64,000 nt of DNA from Trema orientale (Eukaryota; Streptophyta; Magnoliopsida; Rosales; Cannabaceae), in assembly GCA_002914845.1 (NCBI GenBank), contig JXTC01000005.1, positions 1,307,942-1,371,941 of the forward strand, written 5' to 3'. Below the pieces are notes generated by a model, which saw only the letters and a list, made by a program, of their open reading frames with translations, was not told the origin of the DNA and did not search any database. Both the position numbers and the translations under genes were made by a program. Positions within the stretch are counted from its first letter, which is position 1. Each line of letters starts with the position of its first letter. Below are positions 25,388 through 37,343 of this stretch, piece after piece.

Positions 25388-26122
25388 ATGGTCTCCCTTG
25401 AAACTGCTCAAGCAGCAGCCTCTAGATCCATCGAGCCAACTTCTAGTCCAAGAATCTCATTCTCAGCCGAATTCCTTGATGACAATACCTTCATCTCCAT
25501 TAGTCCAAACTCTCCAAGCAAAAGAGAGATACTAGAGTGTAGTACTGATAACCAAAAGGCACGTAATCCAGAGTTTGAGTTTCTCTCAAGCAATCTAAGC
25601 AGCCACTCTATGACAACTGCAGATGAGCTTTTCTTTGAAGGGAAGCTCCTTCCCTATTGGCAGATGCAGCATGCCGAAAAGCTCAACAAGATCAGCCTCA
25701 AAATCAAAGATTCCGAGGGAGAAGAGGAGGAGGAAGAGGTGAGCAAAGAAGAGAGTAGTAGAGTAAGTTGGTTTGTTGATGATGACCCTTCTCCAAGGCC
25801 ACCTAAGTGCACTGTTTTGTGGAAAGAGTTGCTGAGGTTGAAGAAGCAACGAGCTTCGACTTTGTCGCCGTCTTCTTCGTCATCATCTTCATCGTCTTCG
25901 TCAAGCTCACTAGCTGATATAGCTTCAGCTGATGAAGGAAGCAAGGAAGGGTCGAGGCATAGAGAGAAGCATGTTAAGGGGGTGAGGAAAGGGTTGGAAA
26001 GGACAAGATCAGCTACTATTAGAATAAGACCGATGATTAATGTACCAATTTGCACACAAATGAAGAGCAGCAGTGCATTGCCTCCTTTGTTCCCTTTGAA
26101 GAAAGGAAAATTAGAGAGGTGA
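25388..26122 (+). CDS. Plant-specific protein with a MAKR-like ADELF motif, function unknown
   Basis: An intronless gene of 244 codons. The start ATG follows an A-rich leader and gives the typical N-terminus of this plant-only family. Visible parts: SSPRISFSAEFLDD (19-32); FEFL (63-66); ADELFFEGKLLPYWQMQ (78-94); an acidic stretch (109-122); RVSWFVDDDPSPRPPKCTVL (125-144), a conserved core; the Lys-rich helix WKELLRLKKQ (145-154); a poly-Ser tract (162-174); and a basic C-terminal end with TRSATIRIRPMINVPICTQ (206-224) and LPPLFPLKKGKLER. The FEFL plus ADELF..G.LLP layout matches MAKR/BKI1 and DUF1645-like proteins, suggesting a membrane-linked kinase regulator, but the MEELQ tail of MAKR1 is absent. 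Function is inferred only from this likeness. It lies 10 kb from MAKR1 on the same strand. Confidence 0.8.
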   Translation: MVSLETAQAAASRSIEPTSSPRISFSAEFLDDNTFISISPNSPSKREILECSTDNQKARNPEFEFLSSNLSSHSMTTADELFFEGKLLPYWQMQHAEKLNKISLKIKDSEGEEEEEEVSKEESSRVSWFVDDDPSPRPPKCTVLWKELLRLKKQRASTLSPSSSSSSSSSSSSSLADIASADEGSKEGSRHREKHVKGVRKGLERTRSATIRIRPMINVPICTQMKSSSALPPLFPLKKGKLER

Positions 26123-27220
26123 GGATGAGAATGTTTTAGCTGAGAAAGATGGTCGGATCTGCAGGGTTGTCTGATATGTTAATCCTTTTTACCATATCTT
26201 TTTTATTTCACTTTAAATTTTTCTTTCTTGTGTTCCTTGTCTAGAATGTTGATTATGGTGGATCCGAGGTATCATAGTGTAAATTCTGACTTTGTAGTCT
26301 TGTTGGATGCTATTAGCAAATTCAATTTGTATCTTTTTTATTTTTTATTTTTTGAATTCCCCTTATCATAGACAAACAGGAAAAAATGAATCATGCCACA
26401 AACAGATGCAGGGTCATCGAATCAAACGGCTAAAAATAATGAGGTATAGCAGGCAAAGAATCTAACGGTGAAAAATGTTTGTCAGGGGATTATACATTAT
26501 TCTTGTAATATGGTTCGAATTCTGTGAATATGGGGTAAACCTGTGTTCTACAGCAGATTGGGGATATAGCAGAAACATGAATTGACATAGTCTTACAATA
26601 ACAAATTGCAACATTTGAGGTATAGTTTATAGTTCGTTCTCGAGAGTAGTATATTAGAAACAAAATATCAAATATAATTTTCCCAAAAGAAAAGAAAAAT
26701 AGAGGAATTGGACAAAGGGTATCAAAGGTTGGTGACACGACTTCTCCACTTACGAACGTGAAACGCATAACAAGTTGACGACCCATGTCAACATCAAGTT
26801 TGAAGTAGCTCGTCAAATATATGGACACAAGATTTCAGATGCGAGGACATAATGGACACTCACTACATAATCAGGTTCATGTATATTCGTAATGAAAATG
26901 ATGAAAATCATTAGTTTGACAAATGAGTATCTGTATATATGAACAATTATAGAATGAGTATCTGTATATGAACAATTATACAAATACAATTACAGAGATG
27001 AACCNATCGAAAACCTTTGAGCAAGTCAAAACTAAAGAAACTGAGAAAAATATCTTTTTGATTAGCTGATTGGAGAACTGACAAGGCCAAAGTTCCGGCA
27101 AAGTACTAAAAGCGAAATGTATGGAGCTCACTATGAATATTATGTACTATGAGCAAATCTCTGGTTCAATTTTCTTGAACAAAGTAGCCATGGCTCCTTT
27201 ACTTCTGACTCTATGACTTA
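26123..27220. other. Interval between the MAKR-like gene and the malectin-LRR gene
   Basis: Presumably the 3' UTR of the plus-strand gene (to about 26350) and the 3' UTR of the minus-strand LRR gene (from 27220 leftward). A small direct repeat containing GAGTATCTGTATATGAACAA lies at about 26921-26980. An ambiguous base (N) sits at 27005. No other gene was seen. Confidence 0.5.
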
Positions 27221-30200
27221 TCAAGAAGGTGAAGGCGCCAAGAGTAGATTTCCAGCGACCCTGTTAAGCAAAGTGTTACAATTAGCGTATAGAAAGAAGT
27301 TGGCAATATTTGAATCACTGACAGAGATGACACACTACCTTAAATCCAGTCCAGGTTTTCCATTTAGGCTACTTGGAATATGACCAGTCAGATTGTTGTT
27401 TTGCAAGAAGCTGAAGAAGACACAGAACAGGAAATGTGTAATTAGCACAGGAAATGGGGAACTTCCGGATACAAAAAGACTAAAGCAGAAAATATCTCCC
27501 TCAGTAGATAGCAACTTATGTCGAGAGATAAAAACTAACAACAATAAACAACCATATTGCACTAAATCATTAGGTTATGGCTAACAATATGGCCCGCAAT
27601 AACTCGAATCAATACCGCTATACCATAGAATTTGGAGCAAATATTTATGCAGAAAAGACAAGTTGAACTTACAGTTCTCGCAAGCTTTCAATGTACCCAA
27701 GGGATGAGGGAATTTCTCCAGAAAACTGATTATCCTCCAAATGCCTAAAAAATTGCAGAATAAAATGATTAGGAAAGCCAAACATAATATTCCACGAAAT
27801 AGGTCATGACTGAAAAGGTATCCCAAGTTCCAGCCATTCAGATGACAATGCAGTAGAAAAGTTCCAAATGAGCAAACCCCAAAAGGGAAACTGATCACTT
27901 TATACAAGAAGAAAAACTAGTACTTCGAAATTTTCAGTATCTCTAGCCTCTTCAATGAAATATTGATTAAGAAAACAAAGGATAATGGGTTGCAATAACT
28001 TACAGTATCTCTAGCCTCTTTAAAGAACTGAGATCAGGAATGGTTCCTGATAATCTGTTATTCCCAAGCCAGCTGCCAAAAGCAAGAGATTGTCAATGAG
28101 CAAATTACTGTCTCCAATTCTAGTTAGTAAGTTTATTAATGCTTGATAACTTACATGCCATTCAGTGCAGTCATATTGGCAATACCAGATGGTAGCGTTC
28201 CAGAAAGGTTCATGCTTGTCAGATTTCTGAAATGTAACGAAATAACAAGTTATTTCTCGATAAAAATAAGAAACATAAAGAAAAATGAAAAACCAGAGTT
28301 TTCCAATAAGCAGCACAAAATATTGACTATGCTACAAGTCCAAACTCACAGAGTAAGCACACGAATCCGAGGGCCATCCGAACAGGTAATTCCAGTCCAT
28401 GAATATTGACGAGGCAAACAAGGATCACCATTCCAATCACGTGGAGGGTTTTGAAGACTGTCTTTCAGTTGTTTCAAAGCGATTACTGTGATAATAAAGG
28501 CAGTTCTTATCAGCAAATGATACTACCAAAACAGACAAATTACAAGCAAGAGATGAAATCATTCCAGCTATTTACAAACTATAACAACTCGCATTTAAAA
28601 AGGCATGCTATTTACTAAATTAATTTGTGTGAAAATCAGCTTGATAGGTGCCTGTTTGGATGAGCTCTAGAAATGTTTTAAAATAGCATAAAAAGCTTTC
28701 TAGGACGGAATCCAAGTTTCTGAGTACCATACCATCTCGGGTAAGAGTTCTTCCTCCAAGAGTGAGCACCTCGAACACCTCCCCAGCATTAATCAAAGGA
28801 CCAAAGTTTGATCCTGTAGAAGGGGTCAAACTAATACTTGTAGAACCATTTAGAGGCCATTGAGTTGCAAAGACAACAACGCCTGCTGGAGTCACCTTTA
28901 AATTGGGGTAATATTGAATGCCATTTATGCTTATGTTAAACACGCTTGAGTTCCCCGATGATGAGGTACTGCTATCAGCAAAGTACAAAGCAATGTAGTA
29001 ATTTGCGTTCGGAAGAGACACCAGAGGCCAGTTTAACTCCGTGGGTTCTGTTTGATTAGTTGTCAGCTCGGTTTCAAAAACTTTCAAAGGTGGGAGATTC
29101 CAGAAACCAGAAACAGATACGTTTCTGTTTGTTGCCAAGGTATGATTCTCTCCTCCAAATGGCTCCCAAATCCGGTCGAATTCATCGTCAGGATATCTGC
29201 AGACATGAAACACTCAGATCCCAAAATGGAATCCTAAATTCTATTCTACTATACAATTTAGGCCAGAATCAGTGTCTGTATCAAAAAAAAAAAGGGAAAT
29301 AAATCGATAAAGAACTTGATTCTTGTACACAAATAACCATTACTATATTTTCTAAGCTAAACAAGCAAATTTGGCAAATAAATCGAATTCACTTGTTGTT
29401 ATTTTCTATAACACATTTACAGTTTCCATTATCTTCCACGTCAAGAACAATAAAGAAACACCTTAAATAGTCGAAAACATAACTAGACAGCAAATAAGAG
29501 GAAAGAACCATTAAAGAACAGCTAAGTTATTGTCTAATGCATTGTTACGACCATTATAACTACTGTTTAACCAATTCTTTTTCATTTTTTCTGCATGAAT
29601 GGAAAAAATGGATTAAACCCAATTGAACCATCAACCAGAGCAATGAAATCATGAAATTGTACGTACCGGATAGCAGGTCCACTGTACCCAAAACTGTTTC
29701 TTGCGATCAAATGAAGACCATAATTCCGGAAATCCGTGGAATTGTATAGAGAGTCACTCAAGATGATAAACTCTAAAGCCGATATAAAAGGGTCAGAATC
29801 CGTATAAGTATTAGCCCCAATACAGACACTCATAACATTCCCCTGAGCAAGAAAGACCCCTTCGTAAAACGACGCATTCCCATTAGCATAATCCGCCGTC
29901 GTATTGACCACGCTCCAGAGAGTCCCATCCACAATCTGATCAAACACCGGCGGCGAATCACGGCCGTTGATTCCTCCGTAGAAGTACGTCGTCCTCACCA
30001 TGTACTTGGCCCCGCGGTAAACCCGAGCGAGGTAGCAGAACTTGTTGTGGAGATTGTTCTCGAGAGGGAACGATCGGACGGTCGAGAGCGTCGGAACGAG
30101 GACCGGTACGGTCACGTTCTTGGGGGTTCCGCCGGGTTTGAAGCCTTCGTCGGAAATCCATCTCCGGCCGGCGATTACAGAGTCGGTGACGGCGCCACAG

Positions 30201-30366
30201 TCAATCAAAAGCCCTAACCAAAAAAAAAAAAAAAGCAAGAAATTCAAGAAAATGTTAAGAGAGAGAGAGAGAAGAGGTTTATGGTTTTACCTTTGGGTTG
30301 GGAAAACGCGAGTGGTAAGAGAGATAAGAGAGAGAGGAGGAGGAAGAAGGAGGTGAGTGACGCCAT
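27221..30366 (-). CDS. Secreted malectin-like / leucine-rich repeat protein (no kinase)
   Basis: Nine coding exons read in one frame: 30366-30291, 30213-29667, 29196-28733, 28485-28350, 28226-28155, 28072-28004, 27744-27673, 27410-27339 and 27260-27221, giving 515 residues. The signal peptide sits alone in exon 1 (FFLLLSLLSLLPLAFS). The malectin-like (di-glucose-binding) domain fills exons 2-3, with IDCGA near residue 30, PPVFDQIVDGTLWSVVNTTA, DPFISALEF, and FGYSGPAIRYPDDEFDRIW across the exon 2-3 junction. Exon 4 has the pre-LRR cap (DWNGDPCLPRQYSWTGITC). Exons 5-8, each 69-72 bp, encode one LRR apiece (e.g. LNGIWLGNNRLSGTIPDLSS), the classic one-repeat-per-exon arrangement. The protein ends soon after (GNLLLAPSPS) with no membrane span or kinase. 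It therefore resembles Arabidopsis malectin-LRR proteins such as At3g05990 (named from memory). It is probably apoplastic; its ligand is unknown. Confidence 0.9.
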
Positions 30367-30520
30367 TGTTGGAGAATTCGAGCATGAGAAACTGATCAAA
30401 GTAGAGAAATGCAGAGATTTTTAGAGAGAGAAAGAGGAATAGAGAGAGAGAGAGAGAGAGTGGGTTTGGTTTGGTTTGGAGAATTGGTTTGAAAACGGTT
30501 GAATGGGTCTCTTGGTTGAG
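30367..30520 (-). promoter_or_regulatory. 5' region of the malectin-LRR gene with GA tracts
   Basis: GA/CT-rich leader upstream of the start codon, including a GA run at about 30441-30460. Intron 1 also begins with a GA tract (about 30251-30272). Such GAGA-type tracts are common in plant 5' UTRs. Confidence 0.45.
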
Positions 30521-31008
30521 TCATGCAAGCAAGGAACAGGAATTGGAGTTGGCCAAGAGGAAGGTATTTTATCATTATTGTTATTGTTATTATTATTTGA
30601 GAGGCGGCATTTTATTATTTAGTTACATATATTAAGTTGAAAAAAAAAAGGAAAAAAAGGAGTTTAATGAGAAACTTGTATTATATGAATTTACTTTAAT
30701 TAAAATTGATAATGAATTAATAGTAATTATAATTTATAAAGAAAAAAAAATGAAGTGGAAGTAACGCGGGAAAAACCATGGCCAGGTCAGAGGCGGCAGC
30801 GGCTCTTTGGCTGAGTTGGTTACATGGTAGGTACGTTACAGTAACGGCAAACTGTTAAAGCGGTTACTTTTGCCTATGTGGTAATAGGGTAAGTAATTAA
30901 GCATTAAACTTAATTTATCGGTATAATTAAATGTCTTATTTTTATTTGAAAAAAAAAAAAACACTATTATTGCTCAAACAATGTATTCACAATCCATACA
31001 TTCTTCTA

Positions 31009-31625
31009 GCCAAGGATAAAAATATATTAGTTTGTGTGGAAATATCAATAATCTAAAACTAAGGAAATATCGAAAAGAATATCAATTTCAGTAGAAATTT
31101 CAGATAAAATATGAACATTTTATATAAAACAAAAATTAAAAAGAAGCTTAGTTTAATTTAAAATTATAAAAATTACTATATTTTTTAGAAATGTATGCAT
31201 GTATATGGATTGTGAAACTATGATTAAAATAAAAGAAATATACATCATTAGTAGAGTTAAAGCATGAAAAACAACATTTCAAAGAAAAAAAAACGTATGA
31301 AAAAACAATTTATGTAACGTTCAAAATAATATTTATAATTAAAAATAACATTGAAATATTTTATGTGTAAAAGATTGTAAAATTGTTATCTTTTAAAACA
31401 TAATCCAACAAAAAGAGAAAATTTGTTAACTTCCGATTTTTCTTCAAGTTCCAAAATTTTCACGAAATTCTTAAAAAATTACATTGCAAGTTTCCGAAAT
31501 CGGTATTTTAACCAAAATTTCACCGAAATTTTTCCAAAAATTCTTTTACCCTGAAAGATATTTCGGTACCCCAAATTTTTTGAAATTTTAATGAATTTCA
31601 GCAAAACTTTTGTCCTTACTTCTAA
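31009..31625. mobile_element. Possible MITE with TTTCGNAATTTC-like interior
   Basis: One end reads AGCCAAGGATAAAAATAT and the other, on the opposite strand, AAGTAAGGACAAAAGTTTT, giving weak inverted termini sharing AAGGAYAAAA. The interior repeats phrases such as GAAATTTC and CCGAAAT in both orientations. The pattern resembles common plant non-autonomous elements, but ends and class are uncertain. Confidence 0.35.
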
Positions 31626-32039
31626 CAAAGGGTACTCCTCTAAATAAGTCAAATCAACATAAGAAAAGTCAAATCAACATTAGAATAGCTAGCCCATTTG
31701 GCTATGGCCAACAGTTTTCTATATAATGAGACTTGGAAATGATACAAAATAAATAGATTTATATGACATATTTATTTTTTATATCAATTTCGGGTTGATA
31801 TGTATAATAAATTGGTGGCATTTGGATCAACTTATTTAACTCGAAAATGAGTCATGTAACACATTTAATTAAACAAGTCATTTTCGTGTCAATACAACAC
31901 AAATATGACACGTTTGTTAACATTTAAAGGTTTTTTATGTGATTTTAATTAATTTTAAATATATTTACAATTATTTATTTTAATTAATTAGTGATAATCG
32001 TGTTAAACATAAATAATTGTATCAATATTGAGCAATCGT

Positions 32040-32480
32040 ATTAATAGAAATTAGGCGCGCGTTGCCCTCTCGGCTTAGAGTCGCATCACAATTCAGTTTA
32101 AAAAGATCATCTAAGGGGGAAGCATTTAACACATTGAGTCTTTCTCTTAGCATCAACATTTAACTCTTTCAGAAATCAAAGAAATTGGAAAAAAAATACA
32201 ATATCATGGTCGGCATATTTTTCCTTCATGAACTCTAGAGTTTCTATCAAATCAGATAAATTAAAATGTAACCAAAATGAAGCAAAGATCATCATCAAGA
32301 AAAACCTTTCCAATATCAATAATCAGATCAAAAAAGTTACTTGCCTTGGACACTTTCCTTAACACATATGTATATTTGAGTTTCCAATTCCAAATCGCTT
32401 CAGCCCTTCAGCAGTCAACATGGACATGACTGGTACTCTTTATCTCCTTTGCACACCAAGGACACTCCTCCACCTTAGAA
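32040..32480 (-). mobile_element. LINE coding fossil (zf-RVT zinc finger and RNase H pieces)
   Basis: Read on the minus strand, one frame gives EECPWCAKEIKSTSHVHVDC, matching the CPxC...H...C pattern of the reverse-transcriptase zinc-binding (zf-RVT) domain near the C-terminus of plant LINE polymerases. About 350 bp further on, another frame gives FKLNCDATLSREGN, the opening strand of the RNase H domain that follows it. Stops and frame changes lie between them, so the copy is long dead. The reverse transcriptase core was not seen. The order zf-RVT then RNase H fits an L1-type plant LINE on the minus strand. Confidence 0.65.
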
Positions 32481-32992
32481 ATCTTCCTATTATTCAAATT
32501 TCCTTAAATTAGCTCCTTTCAAAAAAAAAAAAAAAGAAAAAATCCTTAAATTAGTATAATGTCTTTGCAGGACCTCCGGACGAAAATATTTTAATTTTGT
32601 TTAGGAGAACACAAGATTCGGTTCGAATGGAATCGGATCAATGGATAATGGCTTTGTAATTGTTTATAATTTTGAAATGTTAACTGTTTCGAGTAAAGAA
32701 AAAGGTATTTGTAAAAGTTATGTTAGTTAGCTTTAGGGAGAAAAAGGAGGAAAATGTTTTCTCTTTTCAAAAAAAAAAAAAAAATTTACTGCAAAAGGAG
32801 GAAATATTTTAGTGAGAGGCAGGTGAGATTTCATTGGTTTAGTCTAGTCGTATCAAATGAAATAAAGGGCATTTGTTAATATAATATGATGGGAGATTTA
32901 TTTTCTTTTCATTGTGTATTGTATTTTAAAGGAGGATGTGTTAGGATGCGTATTGCGTAGATAATAAGACCATACATGGTTTAAAAGCTTAC

Positions 32993-33380
32993 GCTACGTT
33001 TGGCAAGAGGGAAAAAGGAGATGAAAGAAATGATAGGAGAAAAAAAGGTTATTTGGTAAGGGGCAAAAGGAAAAGATAAGAGAAAATTAGAAAGGAAAAA
33101 AGATTGGTAACGGCCACTAAAGTGATGGGGAACTTATTTAGTTAATGAATAAATTGAATTTGTTAAACTATTCGTGCCAACAAATTTAAAAATACTAATA
33201 AAGAAGATAAAATAATCATTTGAAAGCAAGTGAATTTTCTTTCATTTTTTCATACCAAATAATTATAAAATAAATACATTTTTTATCCTACACATCTTCT
33301 TTCTTTTCTCTTTTTTATTTTTATTTTTATTTTTATTTTTTTATTCCTTCTTATTTTCTTTATTTCTGCTAAATATAGCC
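32993..33380. mobile_element. Probable MITE with GCTACGTTTGGCA ends
   Basis: The left end GCTACGTTTGGCAAGAGGGAA and the right end, on the other strand, GGCTATATTTAGCAGAAAT are imperfect inverted repeats. The interior is a purine-rich arm (AGGAGAAAAAAGG) followed by a pyrimidine-rich arm (TTTCTTTTCTC), so the whole can fold back. Flanks carry TA but a clean target duplication was not established. Confidence 0.4.
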
Positions 33381-34322
33381 TAAAATTATGAGTGAGTGAA
33401 CAGTAAACTTATTTTATTGGAATATTCTCTTCTTTCAATTGATTATACTGTTGTAAGTAATAAGCAACTTACATTTTGGGTGAATAATAAGTATATTTTA
33501 TATTATGAGTAAATTATATGCTTATTTTATTAGTAGAATCTCTTTTTCTAATAGAATACATATTATTATCAGTGTTGCATATTTACAATAATATATTTAT
33601 CTTTTATTATTTTCGGGTAATATCGGGTTATTATCGAAAAACACCATAAGTTTTTTAATTTTAGCAAAAAAAAATTATAGACTTTTTATTATATAAAAAA
33701 ATCCATTATCCTTGTTTAATTTTAGCAAAGAAAACTTGAGTTTTTAGTTATATCAAATAAAATCTTTGAATTATAAAATCGAATCACATTAGCCTGCAAA
33801 ATAAGTCAAATGACCCATTTTTCCTTAATGTACACTGTCATCCCAATTGGGAGAAAACTATATTATTCTATATTAAAATGTTGACTTTTTTTAGTTAAGA
33901 TAAATTTTAAAAAATAATTTATGAGTATAGAATACTTAAAAATAAATTTATTTTTTAATCATGTTATATATTCGTTGATTAAATATTTGTTTTTAGTTTA
34001 ATTTGATTGAATTTCAAAATCTCAAGATTTTATTTGATATAATCATAAACTCAATATTTTTATTACTAGAATTAAAAAAAAAATTAAGGTTTTATTGATA
34101 TAACGAAAAACTTAAGATTTTTTTTGCTAAAATTAAAAAACTAAGGGTTTTTTATTTATTTATTAATAACCCATATATTTATCGTCTAAAAATATAAAAG
34201 ATGGTTATGTTTTTATAAGGAAGACAACTTTATGTTCCTCATTAAGTAGAAATTATTCACATATAACTTTTAAATTACTAGAATACAACTACCAAACAAC
34301 CAAAAAAATTGAAACAGTTTAT

Positions 34323-35065
34323 GGGCCAGTTTGGTAGAACTGTAGATTTTAAAGAAAATACTTTTAGCTGTGCTGAAGGAAAAATCCACTGTAGCATAAA
34401 GTAGCAGAATGTTTGGTAAACTGTAATTTTAAAACGGTGTGACTTAAAAAGCTGTATTAAAGTATTTGGTAAACTGTATGACTGAATTATTGTGCAAATA
34501 TAAAATGACTAAAATAAACATCATTATACAATTATGTATATTTATAGAAAGAGCTTATTAATATTTTTTTTATAATTATGCATATTTGTACATACTAAAG
34601 ATATTAATACTTTTTTTTAAGAAAAATTAATATGAAAATAAACTCAATTAAATTTATTTTATTTTATTTTAATTCACTTTATTTTTATCTGAATTTAAAA
34701 TTTCAATAAAGAATCAATTTGGTTACTTCAAAATAATTAATATGAAGATTATTTTAGTCAATTATGATTTAAATATATTAGTACTTTAAAAAAAATTGAT
34801 TTGATAATAAATTCAATTAAATGTGTTGCATTTTTACTTTTAAGTTATGATATTTTAGCCACTGTGATTTATTCATTAAAAGATAATGTAGATTCCTGCA
34901 TAATCTAAAAGCCAAAGCTGCCTTAAGCCAACTTTGACTTTTGGTTGTAACTTCGTAAAAAATTATTGAATAATCTAATTTTCAGGTTTTTACCAAACAT
35001 TTTTTGACTCATAGATTGATCGAAAAATATTTTTGTCTTGTTAAGAAGCTAAATCAAACTGACCC
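34323..35065. mobile_element. MITE with GGGCCAGTTTGGT ends and TAT flanks
   Basis: The left terminus is GGGCCAGTTTGGTAG. The right terminus, on the other strand, is GGGTCAGTTTGATTT. Both flanks carry TAT (34320-34322 and 35066-35068), a possible 3-bp target duplication. Length is 743 bp with no coding potential. Ends of the GGGCC.GTTTGG kind are typical of Tourist-like (PIF/Harbinger) and some hAT MITEs; the class is undecided. Confidence 0.55.
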
Positions 35066-37343
35066 TATATTGATTTAGAATCTACTTAGAAATAATTTTT
35101 CTTTCAAAATGCTGAGGAGAAGGGTAATTTTGTCAATTGAATCTTTTTCCCAAATTGATGTTTCATGGGTTAAATTTTTTTTAAAAATAAACCGAAAAAG
35201 GAGAAGATAGGAGTGGGGAGGAGGACAGTACAGTGGATTCGGCCCACTATCTACCTACTAAAATTGGGGCCCAAAGTTATAATGAGATGGGCCATCCACA
35301 ATCTTCTTCTTCTTCTCCTTCCTTTTTTTTTTTTTTTTTTTTTGGGGTGGGAAAGTTGAAACTTGAAAGCAACCTAAATAGGCCAAATCAAATTCTTAAT
35401 TATAAAATATGGCAATCATCATCGGATTCTCTAACTATCCCTGTGGTTGGATTTGCGTAATTGGTGTAGTACTACTGGTACTATTTCCAGACGATGACAA
35501 AAGCTTTCTTCAACCAAATCATGGGCCAGTCCTAGAGCTATTTTTCCTGGTCCCTATTAGCATATTAGTTATTAGACATGTGAACTTGGACCAACCATAA
35601 TGAAGCACTAACTTATCAAAATGTCCCTAATAAAACTCCATCTCCAAGTATTCATTCCTTCACGTGCATCATCAATCCTTATAGTTTTGGTTTTAATTGA
35701 TGAGCTTATGCCCACGCGTCTCCTCAACTTTATAACCCTTCTCCTCCCCAGGAAAAAAAAAAAAAACATCATGAAATCTTATTATATTATACTTCAAAGG
35801 AAATTTGTGATAAAGTTCTTACTAATAATGTGTATTTCTATACGTCAATGTCTACAGTCTAAAAATGTGTCTCACTATTTGTGATGACTGATGACCACGA
35901 AATATATAGTCATCGTGTTAAGTATTAATGCAGGGAATATGCGAAGAAAAGAGGAATCAATTGTTAGAAATTTTAGGTCACCATTGTTTATTTTTGTATT
36001 TTATAATGAGTTGGGCTTAGTCTAGCTAGGGGGGATTTTCAAGATTAGTAGTAGTTGCTAATTATGTTATTTGTCAAGTAGTAGCTGAATTGAAAATTTA
36101 GAAAACCAATAGTTTTATACTAAAATGACTCTTCACAAAATATGAAAATTAAAACCGAAAGATTGTGAGAAAAGTGAGGGAAAAAAAAGAGACAAAATGA
36201 AAAATGTAAGTTTACCAATGAAATACAACAAATAAAAAAAATGTTAAAAACTTTTAAAATTTTTTTTAAAAAAAAGTTAAAAACTCAAACATAATAAGTG
36301 ACTCTTCCTAATTTCCTTCAATAGTGATTCTCATTAGATACTGACTTTGGGCCATTTCTCAATATATTTTAACTCTATATGTCAGGTGGTGTGATGAGTT
36401 TTGTGTAGTCTAAATGAAGAAAAACATAGTTTATATGATGAATGGGATCTCTTCTATTCTTTATACAATGATAAGTCCCTTAGGCGAAGATCAAAGCTTG
36501 AGCGAGTGCACTTGTGCTTGCTTCCATTGCTTAACAATTTGTTTGGTAGGGATTGTTAATTTCCGAAGTGCAAATGGTCATGTAAATAATTATTTTGATT
36601 TGGTGTTTTAATTAATGGTGGGATAAATGTATTCTAACATCGATATCATATCAGACTACGTCGAACTTGTAATAAAAATAAATTTTCTTTCATTTTTTTA
36701 AAAAATGACAAACCTTTTTATAACAATATTTGATTTACTCATTAAATAAGTGATCCTCTCCTTAATCCTTATATATTTTATTATACGTGCTAGCACGTCC
36801 TTGATATATATGGGTAGACCATGAGTCAAGGCTTGTCAAGCACTCTCCCCGTGTAAATTTCTAAATTTCTCAATATCTCTTCTTTAGAAGAATTTAAAAG
36901 AAAAGAAAAAGAAATGGACCCCAGACCCCGTATTCCCGCGGGCCCAATACCACTCTCCCTCGCTCATGTCTGTGAACCATCACTCGCCCTGCGCACATTA
37001 GCATAATCCGCCCATTTTAACACTTTCTCCTCCGGCGAGTGCGCACGTTAATTTCATCATCAAATAATAAATCATTAACAAAATTAAAACCCGGGAATTA
37101 AAATTAATCAAGTTAATTTTGGCCGGTTTAAAGCCGACATTTCACCGGAAAAGGAAAAAGCCAAAAAAAAAAAAAAAAGAAAAGCGTTACTTTTTTTAAT
37201 ATTCCCAAAATACCCTCCAATTTAACTCTCTCTCCTCCCAGCTTTCAAATCCCAAATTTCGTTTCGGATCAGGCTTTGGGCTTTGGCTTTGCTTGTGAGT
37301 CTCTCTCTGTGAGTGGCTTTGGCTACAGCTTCAACCTTCGTCC

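Larger units (their letters stand above)
30521..37343. other. Gene-poor stretch between the LRR gene and ARIA
   Basis: Holds the repeats listed separately (31009-31625, 32040-32480, 32993-33380, 34323-35065) and otherwise AT-rich DNA. A T run with CTT repeats lies near 35305-35342. From about 36960 to 37343 the sequence becomes GC-richer and pyrimidine-rich, with GCGGGCCCAAT near 36948, and is presumably the ARIA promoter and 5' UTR. Confidence 0.5.

Noticed and set aside
25408-26055. Minus-strand frames opposite the MAKR-like gene
   Set aside because: Low-complexity acidic and Ser/Leu peptides mirror the Ser and Glu tracts of the plus-strand gene.
29958-30356. Arg-rich frames overlapping the malectin-LRR gene
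   Set aside because: They are alternative frames of exon 2 and of the purine-rich first intron; the nine-exon model explains the region.
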